A DNA stretch of 64,000 bases, taken from positions 51,565,253-51,629,252 of the forward strand of contig CM075939.1 in NCBI GenBank assembly GCA_038030265.1, written 5' to 3'. Below the pieces are notes generated by a model, which saw only the letters and a list, made by a program, of their open reading frames with translations, did no database searches and had not been told where the DNA came from. Every line of letters starts with the position of its first letter. The stretch's first letter is position 1. The DNA is from Corythucha ciliata. Its lineage: Eukaryota; Arthropoda; Insecta; Hemiptera; Tingidae. Positions 11,001-23,146 of the stretch are shown here, in pieces. The position numbers were made by a program, and so were the translations under genes.

Positions 11001-14000
11001 AACATGACTTCTTGAAAAGCTATAAACACGTGAGATTCTATTTATTCTAATTGAGTTTGGTCGAGTTTGGTGGAGGTGTCCGCAAAATTATTCAGTTACT
11101 GAACTTAAACGACAGTTGTCGTAAGGTGAGGTGAGGGGTAACTACAGTTGTTTTAGACAATTCCTGGGACAATTATTCGGGTTTTGCAGCTTGATTTGTA
11201 TTTTTTTGTTCTGAATAGTCGGTTAATTTTACTTGTTCTGGACAGGTATCTCGCCTCCTCACAGATCCAAGAAGTATATTTGAAGCTATTTTCACGAGAA
11301 ATCCTCTCTTTTTTCATGTGCCTTCATTCAACCCTGTCAGTCTCGTTTTCTAATCCGTTGAGCCACGGGTTTATCCTCGAAAATGTAGCACAGTTTTACA
11401 AACTCACTTTCGTTAAGGTTATGGGCTCATGAGTTTTTCAGATCCCGCCAGCCATCCGAATTTATATGAGAAGTCTACTCGGTTCAGGAAATTTCATCGG
11501 TTATAAGCGTATCTAACTATGTACACCAGCACCCCGACTCGAGCATACTTTCCAATTTTCACTATACTCCTCTCCTTCCTATTAAAAACAAGGTGACGTG
11601 AAGCGTCAAGGCAACCCCCCTCAGACACCCTATAGTTTCAACCCTTCGCACGTAATTTCATTTTTAAGGCTCCGTCTTGCGCGGCCCTGGCTTGTCTCGT
11701 TCGAAGAAGACGAAGAAGAGAGAAAAAAAAGTGGCATGCAAAAAAATATCGTTTTCATTTTTTAATGGGATTGACGGTGGGGGTCTGAGCGGCGGAAGCG
11801 AAAAACTCCATTAGCATAAAGGTCACGCAAGACGCGTTAAAATTTGCTTTGTCCCTGCAACGCTTCTCCCTCTCTTTCTCATGTTTGTTGCCCTACTCAC
11901 CCTTTTCCCCCTTTTTCGCGTGTTTATTGTGTTACAACAATAATTAACAGACGCGGCAGTGCTGTACAAGAAAAAAAAAACCTCCAAACCCGGGTGAGTC
12001 AAAAACACCTTCATCTTCCCGCTTTGTCTGATTTAACCGCCTATTATATGTTAAACAGACGGGCGATTGTGCTTCCGTACTGCAGTTTTGTGCCTATTGC
12101 TCCTAACACGCTGTTCAGGCTTTTGCGAACAAAAATATGCGGCGTTACTCTCTTACAACTTACAAGTTTCTTATAAGTATTGACCTCGTTTAAGCGCAAT
12201 CGGGGGGTATCACTGCGGGTGTGTAGGAGCGCCCAAAAGGAATAAAAAAGGAGACGCCAATGGTTTGTCTTAAAGGGGATGCGGATGTAGGATGTCACGG
12301 TGTTTCCTCTTTGAGAAATCACCGTCAAAGAAGACGATAGAGAGAGAGAGAGAGAGAGAGACAGTTGAAAAAAGTCTAGAATATCCGGAGACGCGTTCGA
12401 ATGAAAGAGAATAAAAGTAGGGAAAAAAACAACAAAAGACGAATCCCTGCGGTATGTGGGAGGAGGGGGGGAATTTGAAGAATTATCGGAAAAACAACGT
12501 TTTATCTGATAAAATGCTGAGGACGTCTAGACTTGAAAAGAAAATATCCCGCCGTCAAACGCCGGGATGGCCCCTTTTTGTGTCACTAAAAACTGCGAAT
12601 ACCCATCCATCAAGACCTAACGGTCACGACCTTAGTAGCAGTTTTTTCTTTTGTTTTTTTTTTTCACAACACTCGAGACTCGAGAGACCCAATCTTGCCT
12701 GTAAAGAGCACCAAATGCGGCCGCGTGTTGTCTCAATTCGACAATTGCATGCGCGTAATAGTATTCGAGAAAATTGGTGACTCTAGAGGACGGACTGTTG
12801 TGATGATGGGGGGGGGGGGACTTGGATGTTTTTCGTATTTTTCTTCTTGACGGGTCACGCAAAAAAAGGAAAAAGTGAGAGTGTCTCTCTCTCGCTCTTT
12901 CCAGCTATGTAGGAGGACTTGATGACAGTGGGAGATAAACACTGAAATAATGGGGAACGCCCGTCTTATTATTACTATAAACAAAATCACAATCGATAGA
13001 ATCCTTGGTCGTCTGTGTTCGAATAAGACAATCAATGAAGACAGACACGCATTATTCAAAGGACGCTTTGTATACGGTGATTTATTAAATTTAAATTAAT
13101 TCGAATTCTATGTCACAGTAAACCCCCCCCCCCCTCTACCAATTCAGTACAAAGCACCGAACCAATATAGTCGATGTCCGTATAAAACCAATGGGCTGAA
13201 CAGTCTTTTCATGTTATAATTTTGTTTGCCAAACTTCCGTTTGTTGTAAAGGGAGTTAGTTCCATAGAATGATAGAAAAGAATCTTTTGGGCTGGTGGTG
13301 AGGGGATCGACGAAGGGGTGGACATTGGGTGGAAAAAGCTTCGTTGTGTCTTCAGGTTATCCCCTTGAGGTAAATACCCCCACCCAACCACTATCACTAA
13401 CCACACTTGTACTACCCACCACGTAATTGCAATAGCCTTTCGCTTTACGCGTTTCATTATTTCCACAGAAAACCCGGGAGCCCCAATAACCTGGATTTTA
13501 ATTAGCCCAAACACCCCGACGAGGTATCCTTTATTAAACCCTTAATTTCACTCGTTCTTCTTCACTCGCTAAACACTACAGAGTGCCCTTAAAGCACACA
13601 CTGCGGATTTATCGAACTGATAAACCTAAATTATTGAACAATTCCGCCCGCTTGTAGCACGCGTAATAACCTGTAAAGCTGAAGGAAAACACCTGAGTGA
13701 CGAGAGAAGGAAAATTAGAACGATGGGCCAGCAGGAGGGGGGGTGTGAACTGCTTGTATGTAAGGGAAGCACTGTAAATGGATCGCTTCTCCTTGTTTAG
13801 GCGCGCCAACCGCGTGGCCCCCTCATTCGCTCTAATCATAAACCTTGGGGCCTTTGGGCTACTTAATGACAGGTTGTTGTGGGTGATGCTGTAACTTTTT
13901 TTTTTGATCTCGGGTGGGAATGCCTTTTTTTTACTTTTCCAGGTTGTTTTTCTCTTTTTTTTTTTTTAATCGCTTCTGTAAACAAAAGACCCTCGCGTAC

Positions 14001-14799
14001 AATAAGGGAAGAACCGTCCAGTTTTCTACACACTACAACTCCCCCAGGAGCCGTGTCGAAACTAGAAAGAAAAGGGTGACAATGGGACCTTGTTAACCAC
14101 GCCGAGTTAGCGCACCCGAGGGACCTCTGGGTGGTCTTTCGCTTCTCCTTTTTAACCAATCCCACCCTCCTTCCCCGCTCTATCACTACATTCTAGTTAG
14201 TGATCTCGCGTGAAGTTTTTTTTTTATCTTGTTCTTCAAAGCCATTGAAGAAAAATACCGTCGTTCACATTCCACAGGTGCCTTGTACGTGCTTAGTTTC
14301 GATTTTTCTGTATTTTGTTGTTGTTGTAGGATACGTCTGACTGAATATACCTGCAACAACAAAAACCGGGGGGGCCATTTGGTTGGGGTGGCGTGGCAGG
14401 GGATGTTGAAGTAATAGCGTGGCATTGTGAGTACAATGGGAAAATTCACTTTTTTTTAACGCTGGGTGGTTTCCTTGCCAGCCATCTAAATTGTTTTTCT
14501 CGAGGGTCTTCCCACCTTGATGTTTGCTTTCAGTTTTATATTGACTCGTCTCATAGTGACTTGGGCGTTCTGTTGTTCTCATAAGAAAAATATTAAACGT
14601 GTGGGGAGGGGCTTAATATCAATTAGAGCATTTTTCCCTTTCTTAGGATGTAGCGTCGTACGTATTGCAAGGGAACGTGAACATTATTATAGATTTATTA
14701 GAAAGTTATTATAGATTTCGTCACTCTGAGTTAGCACGATAACTCATACAAAAAGAACGCTAGCGAAATGATAAGTGCACAAAAATCAATGCATCATAG
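11001..14799. other. Non-coding DNA with simple repeats
   Basis: There is a (GA)n run at about 12340-12361, G or C runs at 12808 and 13120, and poly(T) runs near 13900-13970. Open frames are short and without domains. No gene is seen. Confidence 0.5.
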
Positions 14800-15759
14800 A
14801 TGCATCGTAGATTGCAACCCAAGTCATGGGCTTATTGCTTCAGAAAACGGGTCGGTAAGAATACAAACATGGCTCTCGAGTCCCTTCACAAAGTAATCAA
14901 ACTTATTTACTTCCAAGGAAAGAAAGTTAAGCGTCTCGATAAAGCTCTTCACGGGCTCGTACGCCTATCAAGAGACAAGTTGTTCAACGTTATAATCGAC
15001 AAATTGAGAGGGAAACTCACGCCAAAAATGGTGGCGACGAGGAAGAGGCACGATCGGGCGTTGACGATGACATCCTCCGTCATAGAAACAGATGCAGGGT
15101 TCAGCGTTTCATCAGAGTCCATCATCGACATTTACGAAGTACGAAAAGAAAGTACAGACGAGAAAACTTGTGACTGTGGAATCAAATGCATTGACTGTGC
15201 GATCTGTATCCACCAATATTCTTGCACCTGCATAGATTCGGTTGTGAGCTGCAACGTTTGCAAACATATTCATAAAGTAAGAATGTACCTCAAATCACAG
15301 GAGCCGAATTCCGAAGGATCCGCTAATGGAATAAATACAACCACCGAACCAATGTACCTCGTTGTGGACGAAAACACGCCACTCCTGCCGCTACCTTTAT
15401 TAAACGACCTGAAAAATAACGAATGACGTCATCATAAAGACTTTAATAAGCAAAAAGAAGAGTTGATAGAACATTTTAAAAAACTTGTGGAAGCCGCGAC
15501 GAATGACACTCATCTCGACATCCTGAAGAAAATTATACGTCCAGCCCGCTCAATGATGGAAGCTTCTTCCTCAGGCCTCAGATTCAACGTTCCAGATTCC
15601 GCAAAAAAGATAAATTCTTGTGCCAACGTTTCCCCTCAGAAAACATTTCATTCAACTAAAAAAGCCAGGGTTAACGAGAGGAATGTAAGAAAAAAACCAA
15701 CGAAAGAAGAAGCAAATTTGATTGCTGCTCAGTCATTGTTAGAACATAAAAATGTGTAA
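14800..15759 (+). pseudogene. MULE-type transposase C-terminus with SWIM zinc finger, one stop
   Basis: The frame opens with WAYCFRKRVGKNTNMALESL, a segment I associate with Mutator-like transposase proteins common in arthropod genomes. A SWIM-type zinc-binding signature follows near residues 125-165: CDCGIKCIDC, then YSCTCIDSVVSCNVCKHIH, with the CxC...CxH spacing. A TGA at 15424 ends the first 208 codons. Reading continues in the same frame for 111 more codons (RHHKDFNKQKEELIEHF onward) to 15759, including KTFHSTKKARVNERNVRKKP, a tail I recall from full-length relatives. One nonsense change therefore separates two parts of one protein. The catalytic core upstream is absent; a TAG lies just before the ATG, so the copy is also 5' truncated. 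The family assignment rests on memory of motifs. Confidence 0.65.
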
Positions 15760-15764
15760 ATTAA

Positions 15765-16009
15765 ATTCGTTCCTGCCGCAGAAATTATAATTATAATTAC
15801 CTGGTCTAATTATATTAAAGCGAATCTGTATAGCCAGTTGCCGCGTCATTATGAAGATAGCGATTTAGTTGTGAAATATGTGGCTGAGAAAAAAGTCGTT
15901 TAATTTCGCTCTAACTGACGTAGTTAATGCACTATAAAGTACAAAGCACATTGACACAAAGTAAAGTGGGTCACGTAAAACAGAATACAACAGAGGCGCT
16001 TGAAGATAC
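15765..16009. other. AT-rich non-coding DNA
   Basis: This is a short stretch after the SWIM pseudogene. No gene or clear repeat is seen. Confidence 0.4.
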
Positions 16010-16150
16010 AGTCGCCCCATGTTCAACCACTCTGAAGCGCCCGCCACTCGGTCGTTCACACAACCACTTCGGAGCGCCACTAAGTGGTCGAAAGTGGTGC
16101 CACTCAGTGGCGCTTCAAAGTGGACCAGTGTGCGGTGGCCGTAAGGCTCA
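16010..16150. repeat. Dispersed repeat, copy 1 (CACTAAGTGGTC type)
   Basis: The segment with TTCAACCACTCTGAAG, CACAACCACTTCGGAGCGCC and CACTAAGTGGTC closely matches 27813-27955 in the same orientation. It contains several small inverted words around CACTnAGTGG. No coding potential is seen. Confidence 0.7.
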
Positions 16151-16320
16151 ATAATAATTCCATTTTGTGCATAATTATGGCTCTTTCAAAGATCACTTTC
16201 GTGGGCTCGCCTCATTTTCATATTACATAATGTGTATTCAATTTTTTTTTTTTTAATCAGGAATCTTCTCATTTTATCGTATCCCGCCTTCGGGCGCCTA
16301 TTTCGACCCTTAGAACCCTG

Positions 16321-16444
16321 ACAGACGAGGCCACTTGAGTGGCGCGACGCGGTCACCAATAGAGTTTATATTGAGCCTGTCACACGGGGGATCGCGACTT
16401 CAAGGGGAAATATGAAACGCGCCACCCGGGTCGCGCCCGTCTGT
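16321..16444. repeat. Small hairpin element (CAGACG termini)
   Basis: The left end CAGACGAGGCCACTTGAGTG pairs with the right end, which closes as GCGCCCGTCTG, giving inverted termini of about 25 bp with mismatches. Part of it (TTCAAGGGGAAATAT) appears inverted near 27520. It is probably a miniature DNA transposon; no target duplication was recognised. Confidence 0.5.
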
Positions 16445-16449
16445 TAGTT

Positions 16450-19400
16450 GGCTTAAACGGTGAACTGAGCCTCCGCTTTCATAATTTAGCGGTCCGTCGG
16501 TAGGCATTTTATCCCAGAGCTCCTCGACGTACGAAACAAAAGCATTTCCTCCATGACACCGAATAGGACCAGAAATCTGGCAATCTTGGATTTTATCAGC
16601 CAGAAAAGTTGTTTTTTCGCCTCCCAATACTGGAGACACCGGCTATTTAATTCCATGAGGGCAAAACACTTCAGACTTCTGAGGAATATAGCCTCAAAAC
16701 TCAACTGCCTCAGAAACTAGTCGATATTGGGCGAAACAGTGAATTTCACCGTGCAAGGAAACTATTAATTTTCAGCCACGGACACTTACTAACTTACATC
16801 CCAGAATCCTCCAAAAAAACGATAATTTGGGAAGAATCTGCCATTTTATTTGCGCTGAATTTGAATTTTTCGAATTCGAATGTTCTTGAAGAGGCCTCCT
16901 CAGAACACTGAAAACCTCTTAAGCGACTCTGGTGAGCAACCATCGTTATTGGAACTAAAATTGAGTGTTAATGCCCTCCCTCCACTACTGGATAAACAAT
17001 GTGGTTGGGAGGCGCTTATTGTCTGGTACCTTCCAAAGATCTTCATCAATTCAACGAAGTATATACCATCAGTTGAGTCCTGATTTCCACTATTGTCGTT
17101 ATACTTAATCTTAAGACCTAAACCTCTCGACTTAGTGCTGCTGTGCAGCCATTCGCACAGCATTTTTTTATTATTCAAGGGATTGCAATAAATGACGACG
17201 AGTAGAGAGAGGTGGGCCCCTCATTTTATTTTACTTGCTAAAGAAACGTCCCGCCTACATCTCTGTGTTTTCCAGGAGCGCATAAATTTCTAATTTATAT
17301 CATGAAAACCACTTCCCAAAGAAAATAAAAACAGTTTAGAATTGGCATCAGTCTCACAGTTTTTAAAACCCCTGAAGCACTCTTCCCTCCCCTCATCTTT
17401 ACTATTCCACCACCCGTGGTTCTACAACCGGGACCAAATGCTATGCCCCCGTGATGGCGAGAAAGGAGGCAACTCTCGCCTACAACGCCCCCCCCCCCCA
17501 CATCTTCACCGAGAGCCCTCAACACTAAATCACCACTTCATTAAAGCGTCTTTTCCTTCAGGGAGTTCTCATGTTTCAAATAAATAGCTGCCTGCCCCGT
17601 TGGAAACCTTTTAAAATAAATTAATATTACATTTTCACCTTTCAAGCATCCCGCGGTAGGAGCCATATAACAAACTGCCACCGGGTTTTAAGGGAGGTTG
17701 AAAGCTTTCCCCCATTTACGTGAAGTGGGAAATTCATCCCCGGAAGTGAGCGTGGGTTTCGGGAAAAATCGAAAAAAAAAGATTCTATGTATTCCTTTAG
17801 TGAATTGATTATCTCCAAAACTTGGTGAATCTCTTGCAATTAATTCTGGTCCCCACCCTTATTCTAGCATTTTCCCCCTCCTCCGTATGCGTGCAACAAT
17901 CAAACTAATCAAATGCATTTCTAGGGCCTAATTAATTGTAATTTTACCCCATTGTAGTCGATCCACCGCTTGGCCCCCTGCTATCTCCCTTTTTCCCCAC
18001 CCATTATTAATTCACATTTTGAGGAAACCTCTTGTTGAGCTTCGGCACTCATCAAGCTTTAACCGCCACGTTTTATATGGGAAACTTTGAGTTGCTGGAC
18101 TGGGAGTGGGGTACGGGGGAGACCTGTGAAGAGCAGGAAGTTGAAATTGATCCCAAGATGGCCGATATATATATATATATGCGTGTATTCACTTTTATAC
18201 GTTTTCCTGAAGGAGAAAGAAGCCAAAGGAAGAGGGTGCGGTGACGCTTAATAGTTAGGCATATTAGTGCGTGACCGTGAAGTTTTTCCATGATGGCGAG
18301 TAGAATTAGCGTGGTGGTTGCTGGTCAGAGCGTGAGGGGGCGGTTAATGTGGTAGAGGAGGGGGAACCGTGAAAGGAGTCGATTGGTCAGGTGAAAATGT
18401 GTCGAACAAGAGACTAAAGAAGAAGGGGTGATTCATCCGGGAACTTCTGAAGGTCTTGTGAGTCATTCTTTTCATGTATTCACTCACTTTAAAGTATGTG
18501 TATTTAGGTGACAGGAGAAAATCGACCGTGGGGAATCGCATGGTGAGTAGTGGTGGTAGAGGGGGCGGGGGCTTTCAAGAATAAACTTGCAAAAAAATTG
18601 GATTCCAATTGTAGTAAACAGGTAATTGTTACTGGTTTGACAGGTGAAAGACGGAAAAAACCCTACAAAATGCAGCCATTGTTATTTATTCTCTTCGTAA
18701 GGTGTTAAGGTAGCTCATTCCCTTGTTGGTGTATAATTCTGTATATCCATTTATATTTCAATTTATTAATCTTTACAAAGGTTTGGAGTGCTCCATGGAA
18801 AAAGTGTGTTGTACACGGGGAGTGGGATCCATTTTCATGAGGGAAATAGAAAAATTGTCACATTCAGAGCCGGGTTTTCCATTCTTCGGGACTGAATTGA
18901 ACGGTTTCCGGACCAATTGTCAATTTCACTGCCCAATTTTCTTTTTTTGGAGCGAAAAACAAGATTTAGAAAAGTTTAAAAAAAAAGTTTATAGGCTAAA
19001 ACGTATACCTACACAGTTACAGCCTCGTGATCGTTATAGTCTCCGTAAATTTTCTTGACTACAGATCAGCTTATCGAGGTCCACGTGCACTGTGAAGCAC
19101 CTTCATTGGACTCCAGAGCAATTGATTTCACGTGGCCAACGTGGCGTTTGCGAGAACATTCGTGGGCTCACTAAAAAACGTACCAAATCGACCGAAAACG
19201 CAGGAATCACTGGGGAAGAACGCCTTCAACGGATCTTTTAATGCAATCATTTTGTATTCAATTTTCGGATATCTCGGGTGGTGAAACCACAAGTTACGCG
19301 ATTCTACATGGGCCATTTTTAAGATTTTAGGTAATTTCTTCAAAGCGTTCTGATTGGAGCCTGGCGCGATTTATGAGTCCTTCGAACGTAGGTCAATAAT

Positions 19401-21129
19401 TGTCAAATGCAGCTGGCCCCGTCCAAAGCGCACCTCTCAGGGGGCGCTGAATTGATGGTTTCTGAGTTTGACTATAGTTTTGGGGGTCGCCAATCAAGAT
19501 CGGTGGCCGATTATGTTGTTGGTTGTTTAAACTATATGGAAGATGTAGGTTTCTGCCAGAAATGTGTAAAATTCCTTAGTTCGAGGCTAAATTGACTGTT
19601 GAAACGTCAGTTTGTTGGGTTATCTTAGCAGTTCCTGGCCGCATTATCAGTTAATAATTTTATTCGTTTTTCCCCCTCGAGTATGCTGTTACAATATATT
19701 TACCGTTAATTTTGTTCGTTCTTCAAATGAAAATTCCGACCCTTGTTCGTCTGAATTTCTATACGCAAATAGGGAATTTCTTTTTCCCCTTGATACACTC
19801 CTCCACTCTTCTCCTTTGCAGTTTTAATATGCTAAAAGCTCGTTTCAAGGTTTCATCCCCACCACTACCCCATTGCAACATTATGACGAATGGGTTAGAA
19901 GGTTATATTAGGGGAAGAAAACCAGGAGGGTCGGGATCATAATACTGTTTTCCCTTCCGGCAAAATGCCACGAAAATGATACCTAAACTCCCACCCCCTC
20001 CCCATAACCCACGTACTTGCCCTTCTCACGGTTAACTTTTCCCAAGCGTGTTTCACTCGTGCAGGAAGGTTTGAAAAAAAAACTACACACGCTTTCACAT
20101 TTTCTTCAGCCTGCCCCCCACCACCACCATCACCACAGACCTTGCTAAACTTATTTCGAAAACAGTCAGCGATTTTCTAAACTCCGCCTTAAATTCACCC
20201 TCCACATCCCTCTCATCCTATCAAGTTATTCTCATCGCTTCCAGAGTCAAGCGACATAATATATATATCTTTCTCGTAATGCCTTTTTCACTTTGAAAAT
20301 CCCTGCTTTTCCGGCGTCGACAAGGCTCTGGCCGAAAAGGGGAAGGGAAAAAGTGAAAAAAAGAAAAAGGAAAGAGTTTTCCCCCTTTGGCGTCAGCAAG
20401 GGGTCGGGGGTGCAACGCTTAAAGCGTAGAAAGCGAGAAGGATGATATAAAACCTCGACAGTGACTTTTTCTCCCCCTTTGCAACGAGATGAAAATCTGC
20501 CATGTTTGCCCCCCCCCCCTACTCACCACAAGCACTCGTCATGGGCACTCATCTTTCTCAACAAGATTAACATGAACGTCATAGAGGACGACTTTTTTCT
20601 TGTCAGAGAGCCTTGTAACGATTTAGGCGAATCAATATAAAATATTGTCTCCCCAAGATGTTAATTCTTTTTTGTTATTTTTACATTAAACCATAAACGC
20701 TTTTCGGACAATTTGGACCAACGTCAGTGTGAACTCGTTTCCCAGCTCACTTTCTGCAACTTTTGACGATGGATTCGGGAAGAGCACACTCTTTTCTGTC
20801 AGAAATAGCAATTTTCGTCAAATTATAACTACTTTCTGTGACATCGGCAGCTCCTACAATTTATGAGATACGGGGATTTTTAATTTTTCAATAAAAGTCA
20901 CCGTCATAAAACACACAAAGACAGTCACAAAAGGTGACAAAGTCAGTTGACCTCACTAAATCTGCGTCTATCGACTTCCCGTGGATCAGAATTCAAACAA
21001 TGACGTTCAAAATTCAAACAATCCTTGCAAAATTCAACATGCTAAACACAAGCAATACCTCATCTGCAGTGGTCCTTTGAGTGTAAATGACTGTGAGGGT
21101 CTGCCAAAGCATCAAAAAATGACCGCCCC
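16450..21129. other. Non-coding DNA
   Basis: No recognisable protein was found. There is a (TA)n run near 18166-18180 and C runs near 17490 and 20511. A dispersed repeat at 19362-19435 (TTTATGAGTCC through GCAGCTGGCCCC) recurs near 45.1-45.6 kb, where it is split by an insertion. Confidence 0.5.
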
Positions 21130-21301
21130 GGCAGCTGGCTGTCGAATAGAGTGCTTTACACTATAATACGAATTTCTGCGTTTAATAGTATAATTCAACA
21201 AAAATTACCGCTTGTTGTGACTCTTTGCATTTATTTAGCCACTCGCTAATTTACTAATAACGCCGAAATTCGTAGTTAGTGAAAGTCGACAGCCAGCTGC
21301 C
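21130..21301. repeat. MITE with GGCAGCTGGCTGTCG termini
   Basis: Perfect 15-bp terminal inverted repeats (GGCAGCTGGCTGTCG and its complement) bound 172 bp of AT-rich DNA without a frame. A related copy with the left terminus begins near 57990, with similar DNA on its left side (CCAAAGTATCAAAA there, CCAAAGCATCAAAA here). No transposase is present. Confidence 0.75.
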
Positions 21302-21748
21302 AGACTGCCCACTCATCCAAAGAATAGCAGTCATTAGCGTTTCTTTCCAAATTTTATACTTGGAAGGGCCACCATGAACTGTGAATTAGCAATTTTTTCT
21401 CCATTTTGTATCGAGAAACCGCGAATTAGCGCATTTCGCACTTTTAGCTCCGAATGACCGCTTTTTGACGAATATTAACGTTTTTCCGTACTTTTAGCTG
21501 CATTGTACTTAACCCCAGAACTGTACATATAAGCGCGCCTTCTCAATGTTAGCCGCCTAAGAACCTACATAAACTGGACTCAAGCGAAGACTCAAGCGTC
21601 CATTTACTCCGTTGCTACTCGTTATACGCTGACGGCTAATAAATAATTCAATTATTGGTTTGAAATTCAGTATTATTTGAATACCTTAAATTTGGAACAT
21701 TAATTATTCCGAATAATAAACCGACATGAGCATCACCTATAGAGGCCC

Positions 21749-21751
<3 letters not shown>
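21302..21751. other. Non-coding DNA before the retrotransposon tail
   Basis: Words of the GCGAATTAGCGCATTT type occur near 21420, linking it to a degenerate repeat family also seen at 33.7 and 50.8 kb. No gene is seen. Confidence 0.4.
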
Positions 21752-21805
<54 letters not shown>

Positions 21806-21898
21806 GGGGGTGCCGTCCCGGCCAAGCCGAGCCCGGCGACGCCAAGGCCACCAATTGGGCCCCTACGCCATACCCAACGGGTCCCGGACTCGGAGGGG

Positions 21899-23146
21899 CT
21901 AGCACGGCTCCTCAAACCTCCTCACTCTCCCCAGAAAATCCAGTACTCGGACCCCTTGAGTCCTGGAAAATTCTAGGTCGGTCAACCTGTCCCTCCCAAA
22001 TATTGCAAACCTCGCTGCCGCAAACCCCTCACACTCTCTCACTAAATGACCCGTTGTCTCCTCCTCCACTCCACACCTCTCACATGTGGGATCCCCTATT
22101 AGCCCCATCATGTGCAAGTGTCTCTGAACTGCAAAGTGCCCGGTAAATATTCCCACTATCTTTCTAGTTTGCTTTCGCCCTAACCCTACCAGCCACTTTG
22201 TCGTGTTGGCATCATACCTTTTAATGCCCTCTTTCGCTTGTCTGCAGTGATCCTCTGCTTCCCATCGTGCCTGGGCTTCAGCTTTCGCCCAACCCCGAAT
22301 TTCACTGAGTCCTACTTCCCTTGCTATCCCCACCACCGGTTCTGGGCCGACATACTCTGTCATGGCCCCCGTCTTAGCCAGCTTGTCTGCTCTCTCATTC
22401 CCCGGGATGCCAGCATGGCCTGGTACCCACCCCAATGTAACCGTGTTACCCTCCGTCAGCAGTGCCGATATACTGGCTCTACAGCCCCCCACCGCCCCCG
22501 ACTTGACCACCGGCCTGGAAATGGCCCCGAGGGCGGCTCGGCTGTCCGAGTATATTGTTATTCGCTTATCTGTCACACCTTTCCGTCTCAGTTCGATTGC
22601 ACAAGCCTCTATGGCCGCAACCTCCGCCTGGAACACCGTCGCATATTTCCCCAGCGTCAGGCTCTCTTCCACCCCCATTCCGGGGATGTATATGCCTGAC
22701 CCCGCCTTCCCTTTCCCGGTTCCAATTTTTGAACCGTCCGTAAAACACTTAATCTCATCTGTATCCCCCCCTTGCCCGGTCTCCCGGGATAGTTTGACCC
22801 CGATCGTCTTTCCAAAGTCCCCTTGTTTAACCATTTGATCCGATCTCATGCCCGTGGACGGTGCCACTCTGCGCATGTGTTCTCGTATCCCCCCCTTTCC
22901 TACCTCCCCTGACATACAGTCCAATCTGTATACCGTTTCCATAGCCCGTGCCTGCAGTTCAAGGCTTAAGGGTTTTAGTCCTAGCATTACCTCCATCGGT
23001 CTTGTTGGTGTCGTTCTGAACGCCCCTAGGGTCGCCAGACAGGCCAGCCTTTGCACTCTGTCCAGTTTAGCTGCGTTTCCCTTTTTATTCGCCGCCCTCC
23101 ACCAAACCATGGCCCCGTAAAGGATCCTTGGTCGGATAATCCCCGT
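21899..23146 (-). pseudogene. RNase H and zinc-motif portion of the non-LTR polyprotein
   Basis: The minus-strand frame begins with YTGIIRPRILYGAMVWW, which normally follows the reverse transcriptase thumb without a break. RNase H follows with all four acidic catalytic positions visible in order: TDGSK, the glutamate of AEVAAIEA, YSDSRAAL, and the aspartate of GNERADKLAK. The C-terminus has a CX2CX8HX4C motif (CERCGVEEETTGHLVREC) typical of this element class and ends at a stop after RRFEEPC. In an active element this domain would degrade the RNA of the RNA/DNA hybrid. It is separated from the reverse transcriptase only by a one-base-type frameshift, so the product would not be made as one protein. 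Confidence 0.88.

Noticed and set aside
16321..16444. hAT assignment from CAGACG ends
   Set aside because: No 8-bp target duplication found next to the ends, so the superfamily was left open.
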